From the NCBI RefSeq assembly GCF_003992615.1, contig NZ_RZMY01000015.1:1-64000 (forward strand): DNA of 64,000 bases. Reading direction: 5' to 3'. Under the pieces are notes generated by a model, which was not told where the DNA came from, ran no database searches, and saw only the letters and a program-made list of their open reading frames with translations. This stretch comes from Flagellimonas beolgyonensis (GTDB lineage: Bacteria; Bacteroidota; Bacteroidia; Flavobacteriales; Flavobacteriaceae). The stretch's first letter is position 1. Every line of letters starts with the position of its first letter. This document shows positions 24,389-33,407 of this stretch, in pieces. The position numbers and the translations under genes are program-made.

Positions 24389-25877
24389 ATATCTTTTTCC
24401 AGAAATACGGGGTAAGCACAATGAGTACGGTAAAAAGTTCCAAACGACCCAATAACATGAGAAAACCGCACCACCATTTACCGGCAGCTGGCAAACTGTT
24501 GTAATTGCTCACCGGATTCAAACTACCAAAGGCTGGCCCAACATTTCCCAAAGAGGATGCCGATCCACCGACGGCCGATTCAAAATCCAAGCCAAGGAAA
24601 CCAAGGACCAAAGCCCCAATAATAAACAGCAACATGTACAGCACAAAGAAAGCGATAACGTTGTACACAATATGTTCCGTTACTGTTTTCTGGTTATATC
24701 GCACTGGGATAACGGCGTTTGGATGCAGGGTTCTCATAAATTCCAGAATTCCATTCTTTATAATCAGGATGTGCCGCATCACCTTAATACCCCCTGCAGT
24801 GGAACCGGCAGAACCACCAAGAAACATGAGTCCAAAGAAGAAAACCGTTAAAAATGGGGTCCAAGAGGTAAAATCTGCTGTTACAAAGCCTGTGGTCGTA
24901 ATGACTGTGAGTACTTGAAAAAGTGAATGCCGAAAGGCACTTTCCGCCTCTCCCCAAACCATGGGATGAAAATCGGAAACAGGTACATTGGCCTCAAAAT
25001 AAACGACCAGGGCAGCGACAATGGTAAAAATGAAAATGAAAAAGAAATAGTATTTGAACTCTTCATCCTTGATAATGCGCTGTACCTTTCCGGTCAATGC
25101 GAAATAGCTCAATACAAAATTGCTCCCTGCCAAAAACATGAACACAATCACAATGTATTGAATCACAGGTTGATTGTTCCAATAGGCCAAACTTGCATTT
25201 TTCGTGGAGAAACCACCTGTGGACATCGTTGCGAGTGAGTGGTTGATGGCATCAAAAAAGGTCATGCCTGCCAAGTTCAACAAAATGGTTTCCAAAATGG
25301 TATAACCCACATAGATCAACCAAAGTCGTTTAGCGGTATCCGTAATCCTCGGATGGAGTTTGTCACCGCCAGGTCCGGGTGCTTCAGCAGCAAACAACTG
25401 CATTCCCCCAATCCCCAAAAGTGGTAAAATGGCGATAGCCAAGACAATAATTCCCATCCCTCCTATCCAATGGGTGAGGCTGCGCCAAAGCAATACCCCC
25501 TTGGGCAACGACTCAATATCGTCCAAAATGGATGCACCTGTTGTGGTATATCCTGAAATAGTCTCAAAAAAAGCATCGGTAATGGAAGGTATCGCTCCAG
25601 AAAACAAATAGGGCAACATACCTGAAAGGGACATCACGATCCACCCGAAGGTCACTACAATGTAACCTTCCTTTCGTTTTACTTCTTTTTTATGGCCACG
25701 GGTATAGAACATGGCCATGATTCCAAATAACATGGTAACAATGGCAGCCAATGTAATATCCAATGTAGCACCATCCTTATAAATGCCACTGGCAAAAGCG
25801 GCCAACAACATAAATGAACCATTGCAAAGCAACAACAGTCCCATAATGTGGATAATGATGCGGGTATTCAGTCTCAT
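24387..25877 (-). CDS. trkH: TrkH family potassium uptake channel
   Basis: 496 residues. Membrane subunit of the Trk/Ktr K+ uptake system, with four M-P-M repeats. Selectivity filters are recognisable: ISGYTTTGASIL, ATMSTGGFSTKN, TVITTTGFVTADF and the fourth repeat ASSLGNVGPAFG. The glycine-rich gate-region segment GGSAGSTAGGIKVMRH is intact. Its ATG shares one base with the stop of the upstream trkA, so the two are translated as a unit, TrkA being the nucleotide-binding regulator. Confidence 0.95.
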   Translation of the reverse strand: MRLNTRIIIHIMGLLLLCNGSFMLLAAFASGIYKDGATLDITLAAIVTMLFGIMAMFYTRGHKKEVKRKEGYIVVTFGWIVMSLSGMLPYLFSGAIPSITDAFFETISGYTTTGASILDDIESLPKGVLLWRSLTHWIGGMGIIVLAIAILPLLGIGGMQLFAAEAPGPGGDKLHPRITDTAKRLWLIYVGYTILETILLNLAGMTFFDAINHSLATMSTGGFSTKNASLAYWNNQPVIQYIVIVFMFLAGSNFVLSYFALTGKVQRIIKDEEFKYYFFFIFIFTIVAALVVYFEANVPVSDFHPMVWGEAESAFRHSLFQVLTVITTTGFVTADFTSWTPFLTVFFFGLMFLGGSAGSTAGGIKVMRHILIIKNGILEFMRTLHPNAVIPVRYNQKTVTEHIVYNVIAFFVLYMLLFIIGALVLGFLGLDFESAVGGSASSLGNVGPAFGSLNPVSNYNSLPAAGKWWCGFLMLLGRLELFTVLIVLTPYFWKKI

Positions 25878-27226
25878 TACAGGAACAGCTTTTCAATCCT
25901 AGGAATGGCCTTGGGCAGGCAACAGACCACCACGCGGTCACCTTCCTTGATCCTGAAATCACCCAATGCAATAATGCCTTCCCCGTTACGGATCACACCA
26001 CCAATACTGGCTTCCCTTGGAAAATTCAATTCCCGGATGATCTCCCCGTTCACCAAAGAAGTGGCCTTTACCTCAAACTCAAGGATTTCGGCATTCAAGT
26101 TGTTCAATCGGGTAAGAGCCAACACTTCCCCTTTTCGAATGTAACGGAAGATGCTGTTGGCCGCCAACAATTTTTTATTGATCAATGTATCCACGCCAAT
26201 GGAATGGGATAACTGGAAGTAATCCATATTCTCTACCAAGGCAATTGTTTTCTTGATACGTTTGTTCTTGGCCACCAGGCAAGACATGATATTGGTTTCG
26301 GAATTTCCGGTCACGGCAATAAAGGCATCCATGGAATCCAAGCTTTCTTCTTCCAAGAGTTCCACATTTCTACCATCACCATTGATTACAAGGGCGTGGG
26401 GCAGTTCATCCGCAATATCGAAGGCCTTTTCCTTGTCCTTCTCAATAAGTTTAACATTGAATTTTTTGGCACATAGATCCCTCGCGGTCTTGAAACCTAC
26501 CTTACTTCCGCCCAAGATCATCACATTCTTGATCTCTTGCTTTTGCATGCCGGTGAGTTTGTACAACTCCTCCACCCCTTTGTCCGAGGTAATGAAATAG
26601 ACTTGGTCCCCTTCCTTAAAAATGGTATCCCCTCTGGGTATCAAGGTAAATTGGGTACCGGTTCGTTGAAGGGCTATGGGCATAAAGTGCAGCTCGGGGA
26701 AAATACGAGCGGCCTCTTTCACCATTTTGCCCACAAAAGGGGCTGTTTTGGGAAGAATGACACCGAACATAGTAAGGACCCCTCCCTCAAATTCATACGT
26801 ATCGTTAAATGCGGACTGGTTCAACATCAGCTGAATTTCCATGGCCGCCAATCGTTCAGGAGAAATCAATTCATCGATACCGAGTTCTTCAAACTTGATG
26901 AGTTCGCGATTATCCATGAATTCCGTATTGGATATACGGGCCATGGTTCGTTTGCACCCCAATTGCTTGGCCAATACACAAAGTGTAAGGTTGGTGGTCT
27001 CGGAAGCCGTAACCCCGATTACCAGATCGGAACTGTCGACCCGGGCATCCTGCAACACCTGAATGGAAGTTGCATCCCCACGCAGCACTCGAATATCCAG
27101 ATGATTATCCGCATAGGACAACCGTTCCTTATCCGTATCGATCAACGTAATATCTTGCGCCTCATAGGACAATAGTTTTGCCAAATGAAACCCTACCTCA
27201 CCAGCTCCAGCAATAATGATCTTCAT
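25877..27226 (-). CDS. trkA: Trk system potassium transporter regulatory subunit
   Basis: 449 residues with two tandem RCK modules. The first Rossmann fold begins IIIAGAGEVGFHLAKLLS, with DTDKERLSYADN and VIGVTASETTNLTL. The second begins VMILGGSKVGFKTARDLC, with IEKDKEKAFDIA and IAVTGNSETNIMS. Each is followed by an RCK_C domain. Binds NAD(H)/nucleotide at the cytoplasmic face and gates TrkH. First gene of the trkA-trkH pair. TACGTTTG promoter box about 66 bp upstream. Confidence 0.95.
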   Translation of the reverse strand: MKIIIAGAGEVGFHLAKLLSYEAQDITLIDTDKERLSYADNHLDIRVLRGDATSIQVLQDARVDSSDLVIGVTASETTNLTLCVLAKQLGCKRTMARISNTEFMDNRELIKFEELGIDELISPERLAAMEIQLMLNQSAFNDTYEFEGGVLTMFGVILPKTAPFVGKMVKEAARIFPELHFMPIALQRTGTQFTLIPRGDTIFKEGDQVYFITSDKGVEELYKLTGMQKQEIKNVMILGGSKVGFKTARDLCAKKFNVKLIEKDKEKAFDIADELPHALVINGDGRNVELLEEESLDSMDAFIAVTGNSETNIMSCLVAKNKRIKKTIALVENMDYFQLSHSIGVDTLINKKLLAANSIFRYIRKGEVLALTRLNNLNAEILEFEVKATSLVNGEIIRELNFPREASIGGVIRNGEGIIALGDFRIKEGDRVVVCCLPKAIPRIEKLFL

Positions 27227-27291
27227 TGATAATAAAAAGATGTGTTTCCAAAAAATACCAATTTGTTCGGTATAAACGAAAAATAGAAATG

Positions 27292-27299
27292 CAAACGTA
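27292..27299 (-). promoter_or_regulatory. -7 promoter box of trkA (TACGTTTG)
   Basis: Exact TAnnTTTG match on the minus strand in the divergent trkA/menG intergenic region. Confidence 0.55.
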
Positions 27300-27399
27300 G
27301 TCTAATTGACATACAATTAAGTAAATAAGGAAAAGTTTTTCCCATTTAAAGGGCAAAATTACACAAATATTTTTGTCCACCTGCCATATGGGTAAGTTG

Positions 27400-27407
27400 T
27401 ATATTTG
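27400..27407 (+). promoter_or_regulatory. -7 promoter box of menG (TATATTTG)
   Basis: Exact TAnnTTTG match 16 bp before the ATG at 27424. A TTTTG at 27371-27375 may be the -33 element (24-bp spacing). The position rules out a longer N-terminus starting at 27373. Confidence 0.6.
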
Positions 27408-27423
27408 CCAGCAAAAGTTAGAG

Positions 27424-28152
27424 ATGTCTAAGAAAGTAATGCCCTATAAGGAATCGGAGCTTGGCAAAAAGGAGCAGGTAAAACAAATGTTCGACAATAT
27501 TTCGGGCAGTTATGATGGACTCAATAGGGTCATATCATTTGGCACGGATGTAAAATGGCGAAAAAAAATTGTTGCCTTCCTTGCCGATAAAAACCCTGAA
27601 TCCATTCTGGACATTGCAACAGGAACTGGCGATCTTGCCATCGCCATGATTGGCACAGGAGCCAAAAAAATTGTAGGACTGGACCTTTCGCCCGGCATGC
27701 TGGAAGTGGGCAAGCAAAAAGTAGCCAAAAAAAAGTTTCAGGATACCATTGAAATGGTAGTGGGCGATAGTGAAAACCTCCCTTTTGAAGACGACACTTT
27801 TGATGCGGTTACCGTGGCATTCGGTGTCCGTAATTTTGAAAACCTAGAAAAAGGCCTCCAAGAAATCTATCGGGTATTGAAGCCAAGTGGCCATTTTCTG
27901 GTTTTGGAAACTTCGGTGCCGACCAAAACACCTTTCAAACAAGGGTATCGTGTCTATACCCGGCATATAATGCCTGCCATTGGAAAACTCCTTTCAAAAG
28001 ATCGTTCCGCCTATTCGTATTTGAGTGAATCTGCCTCTGTTTTTCCACATGGAGAGGCTTTCAACAATATTTTGGACAAAATTGGGTTTATAGGAGTAGA
28101 GAACAAACCCCAGACCATGGGTGTAGCCACCATTTATGTCGCCACAAAATAG
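27424..28152 (+). CDS. menG: Demethylmenaquinone methyltransferase
   Basis: 242 residues from the ATG at 27424, chosen because a promoter box sits just upstream. Last step of menaquinone synthesis, SAM-dependent C-methylation (UbiE/MenG family; ubiquinone is not expected in this phylum). Motifs: VKQMFDNISGSYDGLNRVIS, SAM loop ILDIATGTGDLAIAM, VGLDLSPGMLEVGKQKV, ENLPFEDDTFDAVTVAFGVR and FKQGYRVYTRHIMPAIG. Menaquinone is the likely electron acceptor of the Na+-NQR encoded at 9-15 kb. porT follows after 4 bp, an arrangement also seen in other flavobacteria. Confidence 0.95.
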   Translation: MSKKVMPYKESELGKKEQVKQMFDNISGSYDGLNRVISFGTDVKWRKKIVAFLADKNPESILDIATGTGDLAIAMIGTGAKKIVGLDLSPGMLEVGKQKVAKKKFQDTIEMVVGDSENLPFEDDTFDAVTVAFGVRNFENLEKGLQEIYRVLKPSGHFLVLETSVPTKTPFKQGYRVYTRHIMPAIGKLLSKDRSAYSYLSESASVFPHGEAFNNILDKIGFIGVENKPQTMGVATIYVATK

Positions 28153-28156
28153 TTTA

Positions 28157-28855
28157 ATGAAAAATGCCCTGATCCTATTTGGACTGCTTGTTATGGCATG
28201 TCCACAAGTCGATGCCCAATTTGGCAGAGAACCCATTCTCAACCTTCAGAATGAAGATAAAAAGTTTTTGAATTGGGGGTATTATCTGGGTTTCAACCAA
28301 TACGATTTCCAATTTGAATACAAAAACGACATTGGCCGCGATATTTTGGTCGACAAGTCTATTGGTTTTAATGTGGGGTTGATCGGGGAACTTCGCATCA
28401 ATGAATTTTTGGATGCCCGTTTCGAACCGGGATTGCTGTATACTTCCCGTACATTGGGCTTTCCAGGTTTTACAACACCACAGGATGCCATAAGGGAAGT
28501 ACGTTCCACCTATATCCGTTTCCCCCTTTTATTGAAAGCCAGTACACGAAGAATTGGCAACTGGAAACCTTTTATCGTGGGCGGCTTGTACACCTCCATG
28601 AACCTGGGAAGCAATGAAGATAGTTTGGACGACAATAGCAGTGGCCAATTTCGGATGAAGAAAAATGTGTATGGTTATGAATTGGGCTTCGGCATCGATT
28701 TTTATACCGAATACTTTAAGTTCACCCCTTCCATTAGAGGTGTTTTTGCGTTAACCGACGAATTGGTACCTGACAACAACCCCAATAGTCCCTGGACCGG
28801 AAACATCAATGCCATGCGCACACGAGGCATCTTCATCAATTTTACGTTTGAATAA
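28157..28855 (+). CDS. porT: PorT/SprT-like type IX secretion protein
   Basis: 232 residues from the ATG at 28157. Signal peptide MKNALILFGLLVMACPQVDA followed by an outer-membrane beta-barrel of the PorT family, with strands such as FLNWGYYLGFNQYDFQFEY, GFNVGLIGELRIN and FEPGLLYTSRTLGF and a final aromatic strand RGIFINFTFE. PorT (SprT in F. johnsoniae) is needed for T9SS function and gliding. Its location directly after menG/ubiE supports the assignment. Four bases separate the two genes. Confidence 0.85.
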   Translation: MKNALILFGLLVMACPQVDAQFGREPILNLQNEDKKFLNWGYYLGFNQYDFQFEYKNDIGRDILVDKSIGFNVGLIGELRINEFLDARFEPGLLYTSRTLGFPGFTTPQDAIREVRSTYIRFPLLLKASTRRIGNWKPFIVGGLYTSMNLGSNEDSLDDNSSGQFRMKKNVYGYELGFGIDFYTEYFKFTPSIRGVFALTDELVPDNNPNSPWTGNINAMRTRGIFINFTFE

Positions 28856-28931
28856 ACTAGATTATTGCATTTTTGACTTCTGGATGTCTTCGAGGCAGAC
28901 TATCAAAAAATCCAACTGACGAAACGTCCGA

Positions 28932-29648
28932 TCACCTCTTTATTTCACTCAAGAGTATAGCCGTTGCAGTGGCCACATTCAAACTTTCGGTGGATTGATT
29001 GCCGAATTGCGGAATGGCAATGCGTTTCGTGATCAAGGCTTCCACAGCTTCGGAAATACCGTTGGCTTCATTGCCCATGACCAAAATGCCATTTTTGGGC
29101 AGCTTTTCTGTATAAACAGAAGTACCATCCATGAACGCCCCAAAAATGGGTCGCTCGCTATCCGCCAAATAGGTTTTCAAATCGGTATACAAAATCTGCA
29201 CCCTTGCAATGGAACCCATGGTGGCCTGCAACACTTTGGGATTATAGCAGTCCACAGTGTCCGGAGAACAAACCAATTGTTTGATATTGAACCAATCGCA
29301 CAATCGGATAATCGTACCCAAGTTTCCAGGATCGCGTACCGCATCCAGCACCAAAACCCAATCCGATTCGGTTTGCATTTCGGCAGTGGGCATTCGAAAA
29401 ACGCCCAAAACACCATTGGGCTGTTTTAAACTGCTCATCTGTTTCAACTGGGACGCCCCTACCACCTCGGCCTCCGGAAAAATTTCAATTTTTTCGGGTG
29501 AGTCCACATACAACCTCTGGACCTTCAACTTTGCCGCCAACAACTCCCTCACCACTTTTTCCCCTTCTACAACAAACAATCCATGTTGAGATCGGTACTT
29601 TTTTTGCTTTAGGTTTACAACTAGTTTAATTTGGTTTTTTGTAACCAT
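28932..29648 (-). CDS. TrmH/SpoU family RNA 2'-O-methyltransferase
   Basis: 238 residues. N-terminal substrate-binding domain (RSQHGLFVVEGEKVVRELL) and C-terminal SPOUT trefoil-knot domain with the three family motifs: LDAVRDPGNLGTIIRLCDW (motif 1), GILVMGNEANGISEAVE (motif 2) and SLNVATATAILLSEI (motif 3). Methylates a ribose in rRNA or tRNA with SAM. Which nucleotide cannot be deduced. The layout resembles RlmB/TsnR-type enzymes. Divergent from the outer-membrane lipoprotein gene, with only 24 bp between their starts. Confidence 0.9.
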   Translation of the reverse strand: MVTKNQIKLVVNLKQKKYRSQHGLFVVEGEKVVRELLAAKLKVQRLYVDSPEKIEIFPEAEVVGASQLKQMSSLKQPNGVLGVFRMPTAEMQTESDWVLVLDAVRDPGNLGTIIRLCDWFNIKQLVCSPDTVDCYNPKVLQATMGSIARVQILYTDLKTYLADSERPIFGAFMDGTSVYTEKLPKNGILVMGNEANGISEAVEALITKRIAIPQFGNQSTESLNVATATAILLSEIKR

Positions 29649-29658
29649 CTAAATCGTT

Positions 29659-29666
29659 TATTTTTG
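29659..29666 (+). promoter_or_regulatory. Promoter of the TamL-like gene (TTTG-N17-TATTTTTG)
   Basis: Exact -7 box with a TTTG -33 element at 29638-29641, 17-bp spacing. The ATG at 29673 lies only 6 bp after the box, suggesting a leaderless or nearly leaderless mRNA. Confidence 0.65.
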
Positions 29667-29672
29667 GCGTCT

Positions 29673-32258
29673 ATGAGGGGTTTTTCACGTCCAATGTGCA
29701 ACAGGGCAAAAATAGGATTATTGTTGCTTATGTTCAGCATGGCAGGATGCAATACGCTTAAAAAGGTAGGCGATGATGAATTACTGCTTACCAAAAACTC
29801 CATTTACATTGATGACGAAAAGGTAACCGACGGCGAAATCAAGGGACTTATCGATCAAAAGCCCAACAGCAGTGTGCTAGGGTATCCTCTACGTTTGAAC
29901 CTTTATAACATGGCCAAGGAGAATCCAGATTCCTCCTTTCAGGATTGGTTGCACCGAAAAGAGAAACGGGAAAAACGCCTCAACAATCTCCTTTCAAAAA
30001 AACAGGTGAACCGGCTTCAAGAATCTTTTATTGTTAAAGGCGCCAGTGCCTTTTTAGAACGAATCGGGGAACCTCCGGTGATCATTGACACTTCACTGAC
30101 CCACAAATCCCTAAATCGGATGAAGGCCTATTACAACAGCAAGGGCTATTTCAACAACAGAGGGTCTTTTGAAATCGTGGAAAGCAATCGTAAAAAGAGG
30201 GCCAAGGTCGATTATAACCTTACCCTAAATGAACCGTATATTATTGATACGGTACAAAAGAACATTTCCTCACCAGAGTTGGATTCCATTTACGATGTGT
30301 CCGCCAAGCAGAGCTATGTGCAGAAAGGTGAAACGTTCGATCTTCAAAAATTCACCCAGGAGCGGGAAAGACTGACCACTCTTTTCCGAAATTCCGGGGT
30401 CTACAATTTTCAGGAGAGTTCCATTTATTTTGACATTGAAGGAGATACGACCATCACCTCATCCGAAAAATTGTTGGATGCCATATTGAACATCAAAAAA
30501 TTCCGAAGTGCCACCGATAGTACCGACACCAACAATCCCTACCGGGTCGCTCGCTTGAAGGAAATCAATATTTATGCGGATTACGACATTTCAGGAGATT
30601 CGGACTCCCTAAAGACATTGGTGCATGACAATTACATCATTCACTACGCCAATGAACTGCGTTATCGGCCAAAAGCATTGACCGATGCCATATTTTTTGA
30701 GAAAGACAGTGTGTACCGTGACATTGACCGAATCCGAACGTACCGACAGATCACCAACCTCAACACCTTTAAATATCCCAACATCGAGTTTATTCCGGAT
30801 TCTACGCAAACGCAACTGGTCTCCAATATTTATTTGGCAGCCAAAAAGAAGTTTTCGCTGAACCTGAACTTTGATGTGACCCATTCCAACATCCAACAGG
30901 TGGGAACGGCCTTTAGTGCCTCGGTAATTACCAGAAACGTATTTGGAGGAGCGGAAACCTTGAACGTTTCTGCACGGGGATCTGTAGGTTTGTTGAGCGA
31001 TGCCACCATCTCCAATGAAACGTTTACCTCTGAACTCGGGGGGGATATCAACATTACCTTTCCTAGAATTTGGTTGCCTTTCAACACCGAGAAGATCATT
31101 CCCTACTACATGTTACCGCAAAGTCGGCTTTTGGTGGGGACCAATTTTCAAAAGAACATTGGATTGGACAAGCAATCGCTCAATACCATATTATCCTATA
31201 ACTGGTCCCCATCTGAACGTTTGAAAAACAATATCGAGCTGTTGAACGTGGAGTTTGTACGCAATGTAAACCCAAACAATTTTTATAACGTTTACCGCAA
31301 TACATTTTCCAACCTCGATGGTATTGCCGACCAATTTCAGGACGATCCCCAATACGCTTCCTATTTTAATCCAGTGGAGGATGGCGAAGAACCTACTTTG
31401 AATATTCCTGATGGTGCCAATGAGTTTGTACAGGCCGTACGCAATGGATCTATTCCCGTAACTTCGGATGAATTGGACGAGGTAAACAGCATTGAAGAAC
31501 GCAGGATCCGCTTGACCGAGAACAACCTCATTTTTGCCACCAATTTCACCCACACCAAAAACAGCAAGGCCGGCATCAACGACAACGACTTTTACCAATA
31601 CCGCATCAAATTGGAAAGTGCGGGAGGCATGCTAGCACTTATTGCCAATGCGGTTCCTTACAATAAAAATGATAACGGCCAATCGTTGGTGTTTGGAGTG
31701 CCTTTCTCCCAATATGTAAAATCCGAATTTGATTTTATCCGCCATTGGGATATTGGCGGTTCGCAAGTGCTGGCTTTCCGCAGCTTTTTGGGACTGGCCG
31801 TACCCTATGGCAACTCCAACAGTATTCCGTTTGTGCGCAGTTACTTTGCCGGTGGTTCCAACGACAACCGGGCTTGGAACGCCTATGAATTGGGTCCTGG
31901 AAGAACGGACAACATCAATGACTTTAACGAAGCCAATTTAAAAATGTCCTTTAACCTGGAATACCGTTTTCCCATTGCAGGGGATGTAAAAGGGGCACTC
32001 TTTGCCGATGCAGGCAACATTTGGAACGTTTTCGACAACGAAAATAACCCAGATGCCATTTTTACCGGATTTTCATCCCTTTCCGATATTGCTTTGGGAA
32101 CCGGGCTTGGACTACGATACGATTTCACCTATTTTGTGTTCCGATTGGATGTCGGCTTCAAAACCTACAATCCCGCCAAAGTGGGTTCCGATCGCTGGTT
32201 TGATGGCTATAGCTTTAAGAACGCTGTATTTAACATCGGGATCAATTATCCATTCTAG
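29673..32258 (+). CDS. BamA/TamA family outer-membrane lipoprotein (TamL-like)
   Basis: 861 residues from the ATG at 29673; a frame extending upstream would start inside the divergent gene's promoter. The signal peptide ends in a lipobox SMAGC with the lipidated Cys at 26. POTRA-like segments follow (LNRMKAYYNSKGYFNNRGSF around 150 and the region to ~380), then a 16-strand-type Omp85 barrel with the end SDRWFDGYSFKNAVFNIGINYPF-like, closing on an aromatic. The barrel signature FAGGSNDNRAW plus LGPG near 740 matches the Omp85 lid-lock region. A lipidated TamA, TamL, is known in Bacteroidota. Whether this copy is TamL or a paralogue is unclear because no tamB gene is adjacent. Confidence 0.85.
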   Translation: MRGFSRPMCNRAKIGLLLLMFSMAGCNTLKKVGDDELLLTKNSIYIDDEKVTDGEIKGLIDQKPNSSVLGYPLRLNLYNMAKENPDSSFQDWLHRKEKREKRLNNLLSKKQVNRLQESFIVKGASAFLERIGEPPVIIDTSLTHKSLNRMKAYYNSKGYFNNRGSFEIVESNRKKRAKVDYNLTLNEPYIIDTVQKNISSPELDSIYDVSAKQSYVQKGETFDLQKFTQERERLTTLFRNSGVYNFQESSIYFDIEGDTTITSSEKLLDAILNIKKFRSATDSTDTNNPYRVARLKEINIYADYDISGDSDSLKTLVHDNYIIHYANELRYRPKALTDAIFFEKDSVYRDIDRIRTYRQITNLNTFKYPNIEFIPDSTQTQLVSNIYLAAKKKFSLNLNFDVTHSNIQQVGTAFSASVITRNVFGGAETLNVSARGSVGLLSDATISNETFTSELGGDINITFPRIWLPFNTEKIIPYYMLPQSRLLVGTNFQKNIGLDKQSLNTILSYNWSPSERLKNNIELLNVEFVRNVNPNNFYNVYRNTFSNLDGIADQFQDDPQYASYFNPVEDGEEPTLNIPDGANEFVQAVRNGSIPVTSDELDEVNSIEERRIRLTENNLIFATNFTHTKNSKAGINDNDFYQYRIKLESAGGMLALIANAVPYNKNDNGQSLVFGVPFSQYVKSEFDFIRHWDIGGSQVLAFRSFLGLAVPYGNSNSIPFVRSYFAGGSNDNRAWNAYELGPGRTDNINDFNEANLKMSFNLEYRFPIAGDVKGALFADAGNIWNVFDNENNPDAIFTGFSSLSDIALGTGLGLRYDFTYFVFRLDVGFKTYNPAKVGSDRWFDGYSFKNAVFNIGINYPF

Positions 32259-32272
32259 AGCAAATATTTTAT

Positions 32273-32280
32273 TACTTTTG
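32273..32280 (+). promoter_or_regulatory. -7 promoter box of fba (TACTTTTG)
   Basis: Exact TAnnTTTG match, 31 bp before the fba ATG. Confidence 0.55.
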
Positions 32281-32311
32281 TTTCCTATTTTAACTCGAAA
32301 CCAACATAACT

Positions 32312-33379
32312 ATGTCCCACAATATTAAGCCAGGTGTCGCCACCGGTGACGAAGTACAGGCAATTTTTAAACATGCCAAAGAAAATGGTTATGCATTGCC
32401 AGCAGTCAATGTGATCGGATCGGATAGCATCAATGCGGTAATGGAAACCGCAGCTAACTTGAACTCACCCGTTATCATTCAATTTTCCAACGGAGGTGCA
32501 CAGTTCAACGCAGGTAAAGGGTTATCCAACGACGGACAAAAAGCAGCCATTTTAGGTGGAATCGCAGGAGCCAAACACGTGCACCAATTGGCCGAGGCCT
32601 ATGGCGCTACCGTAATTTTGCACACCGACCACTGCGCCAAAAAATTGTTGCCATGGATCGATGGCTTGTTGGATGCCAGTGAAGCCCATTTCAAAGCCAC
32701 GGGAAAACCGTTGTTCAGCTCCCACATGATCGATCTTTCCGAGGAACCTTTGGAAGAGAACATCGAAATTTGCAAAGGCTATTTGGAGCGCATGAGCAAA
32801 ATGGGCATGACCCTCGAGATTGAATTGGGAATAACCGGAGGTGAGGAAGATGGTGTGGACAACTCCGATGTGGACGACTCCAAATTGTATACCCAACCAG
32901 AAGAAGTTGCCTATGCTTATGAGGAACTTTCCAAAGTAAGCCACAGGTTTACCATTGCAGCTGCATTTGGTAACGTACATGGGGTTTACAAACCAGGTAA
33001 CGTAAAATTGACCCCGAAAATCCTAAAAAATTCACAGGAATATATTTCTGAAAAATACGGTGTGGAGCACAACCATATCGATTTTGTATTCCATGGTGGT
33101 TCTGGTTCTACAGTAGAAGAAATTAGGGAGGCTATTGGCTATGGTGTGATCAAAATGAACATCGACACCGATTTGCAATACGCATTTTTGGAAGGAGTAA
33201 GGGATTACATCCAAGGAAAATCCGCTTATTTGCAAGCCCAGATTGGAAATCCAGAAGGCGACGACCAGCCGAACAAAAAATACTACGATCCAAGGGTTTG
33301 GCTACGAGAAGGTGAAAAAACCTTTATCGCTCGCTTGAAGCAAGCTTTTGAAGACCTTAATAACGTGAATACACTGTAA
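32312..33379 (+). CDS. fbaA: Class II fructose-bisphosphate aldolase
   Basis: 355 residues, class IIA length. Splits fructose-1,6-bisphosphate into DHAP and glyceraldehyde-3-phosphate using zinc. Zinc and catalytic residues are visible in ILHTDHCAKKLLPW (His and Asp), EIELGITGGEEDGVDNSD (Glu, flexible loop), AAFGNVHGVYKPGNVKL (His) and FHGGSGSTVEEI (His, phosphate loop), and KMNIDTDLQYAF. Starts 53 bp after the TamL-like gene with its own promoter box, and is followed 28 bp later by accD. Confidence 0.97.
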   Translation: MSHNIKPGVATGDEVQAIFKHAKENGYALPAVNVIGSDSINAVMETAANLNSPVIIQFSNGGAQFNAGKGLSNDGQKAAILGGIAGAKHVHQLAEAYGATVILHTDHCAKKLLPWIDGLLDASEAHFKATGKPLFSSHMIDLSEEPLEENIEICKGYLERMSKMGMTLEIELGITGGEEDGVDNSDVDDSKLYTQPEEVAYAYEELSKVSHRFTIAAAFGNVHGVYKPGNVKLTPKILKNSQEYISEKYGVEHNHIDFVFHGGSGSTVEEIREAIGYGVIKMNIDTDLQYAFLEGVRDYIQGKSAYLQAQIGNPEGDDQPNKKYYDPRVWLREGEKTFIARLKQAFEDLNNVNTL

Positions 33380-33407
33380 CCCTTCGTTTAACTAAATTAT
33401 TGATTGC

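Noticed and set aside
27373..27423. Longer N-terminus of menG
   Set aside because: It overlaps the -33/-7 promoter elements, so it would not be in the mRNA.
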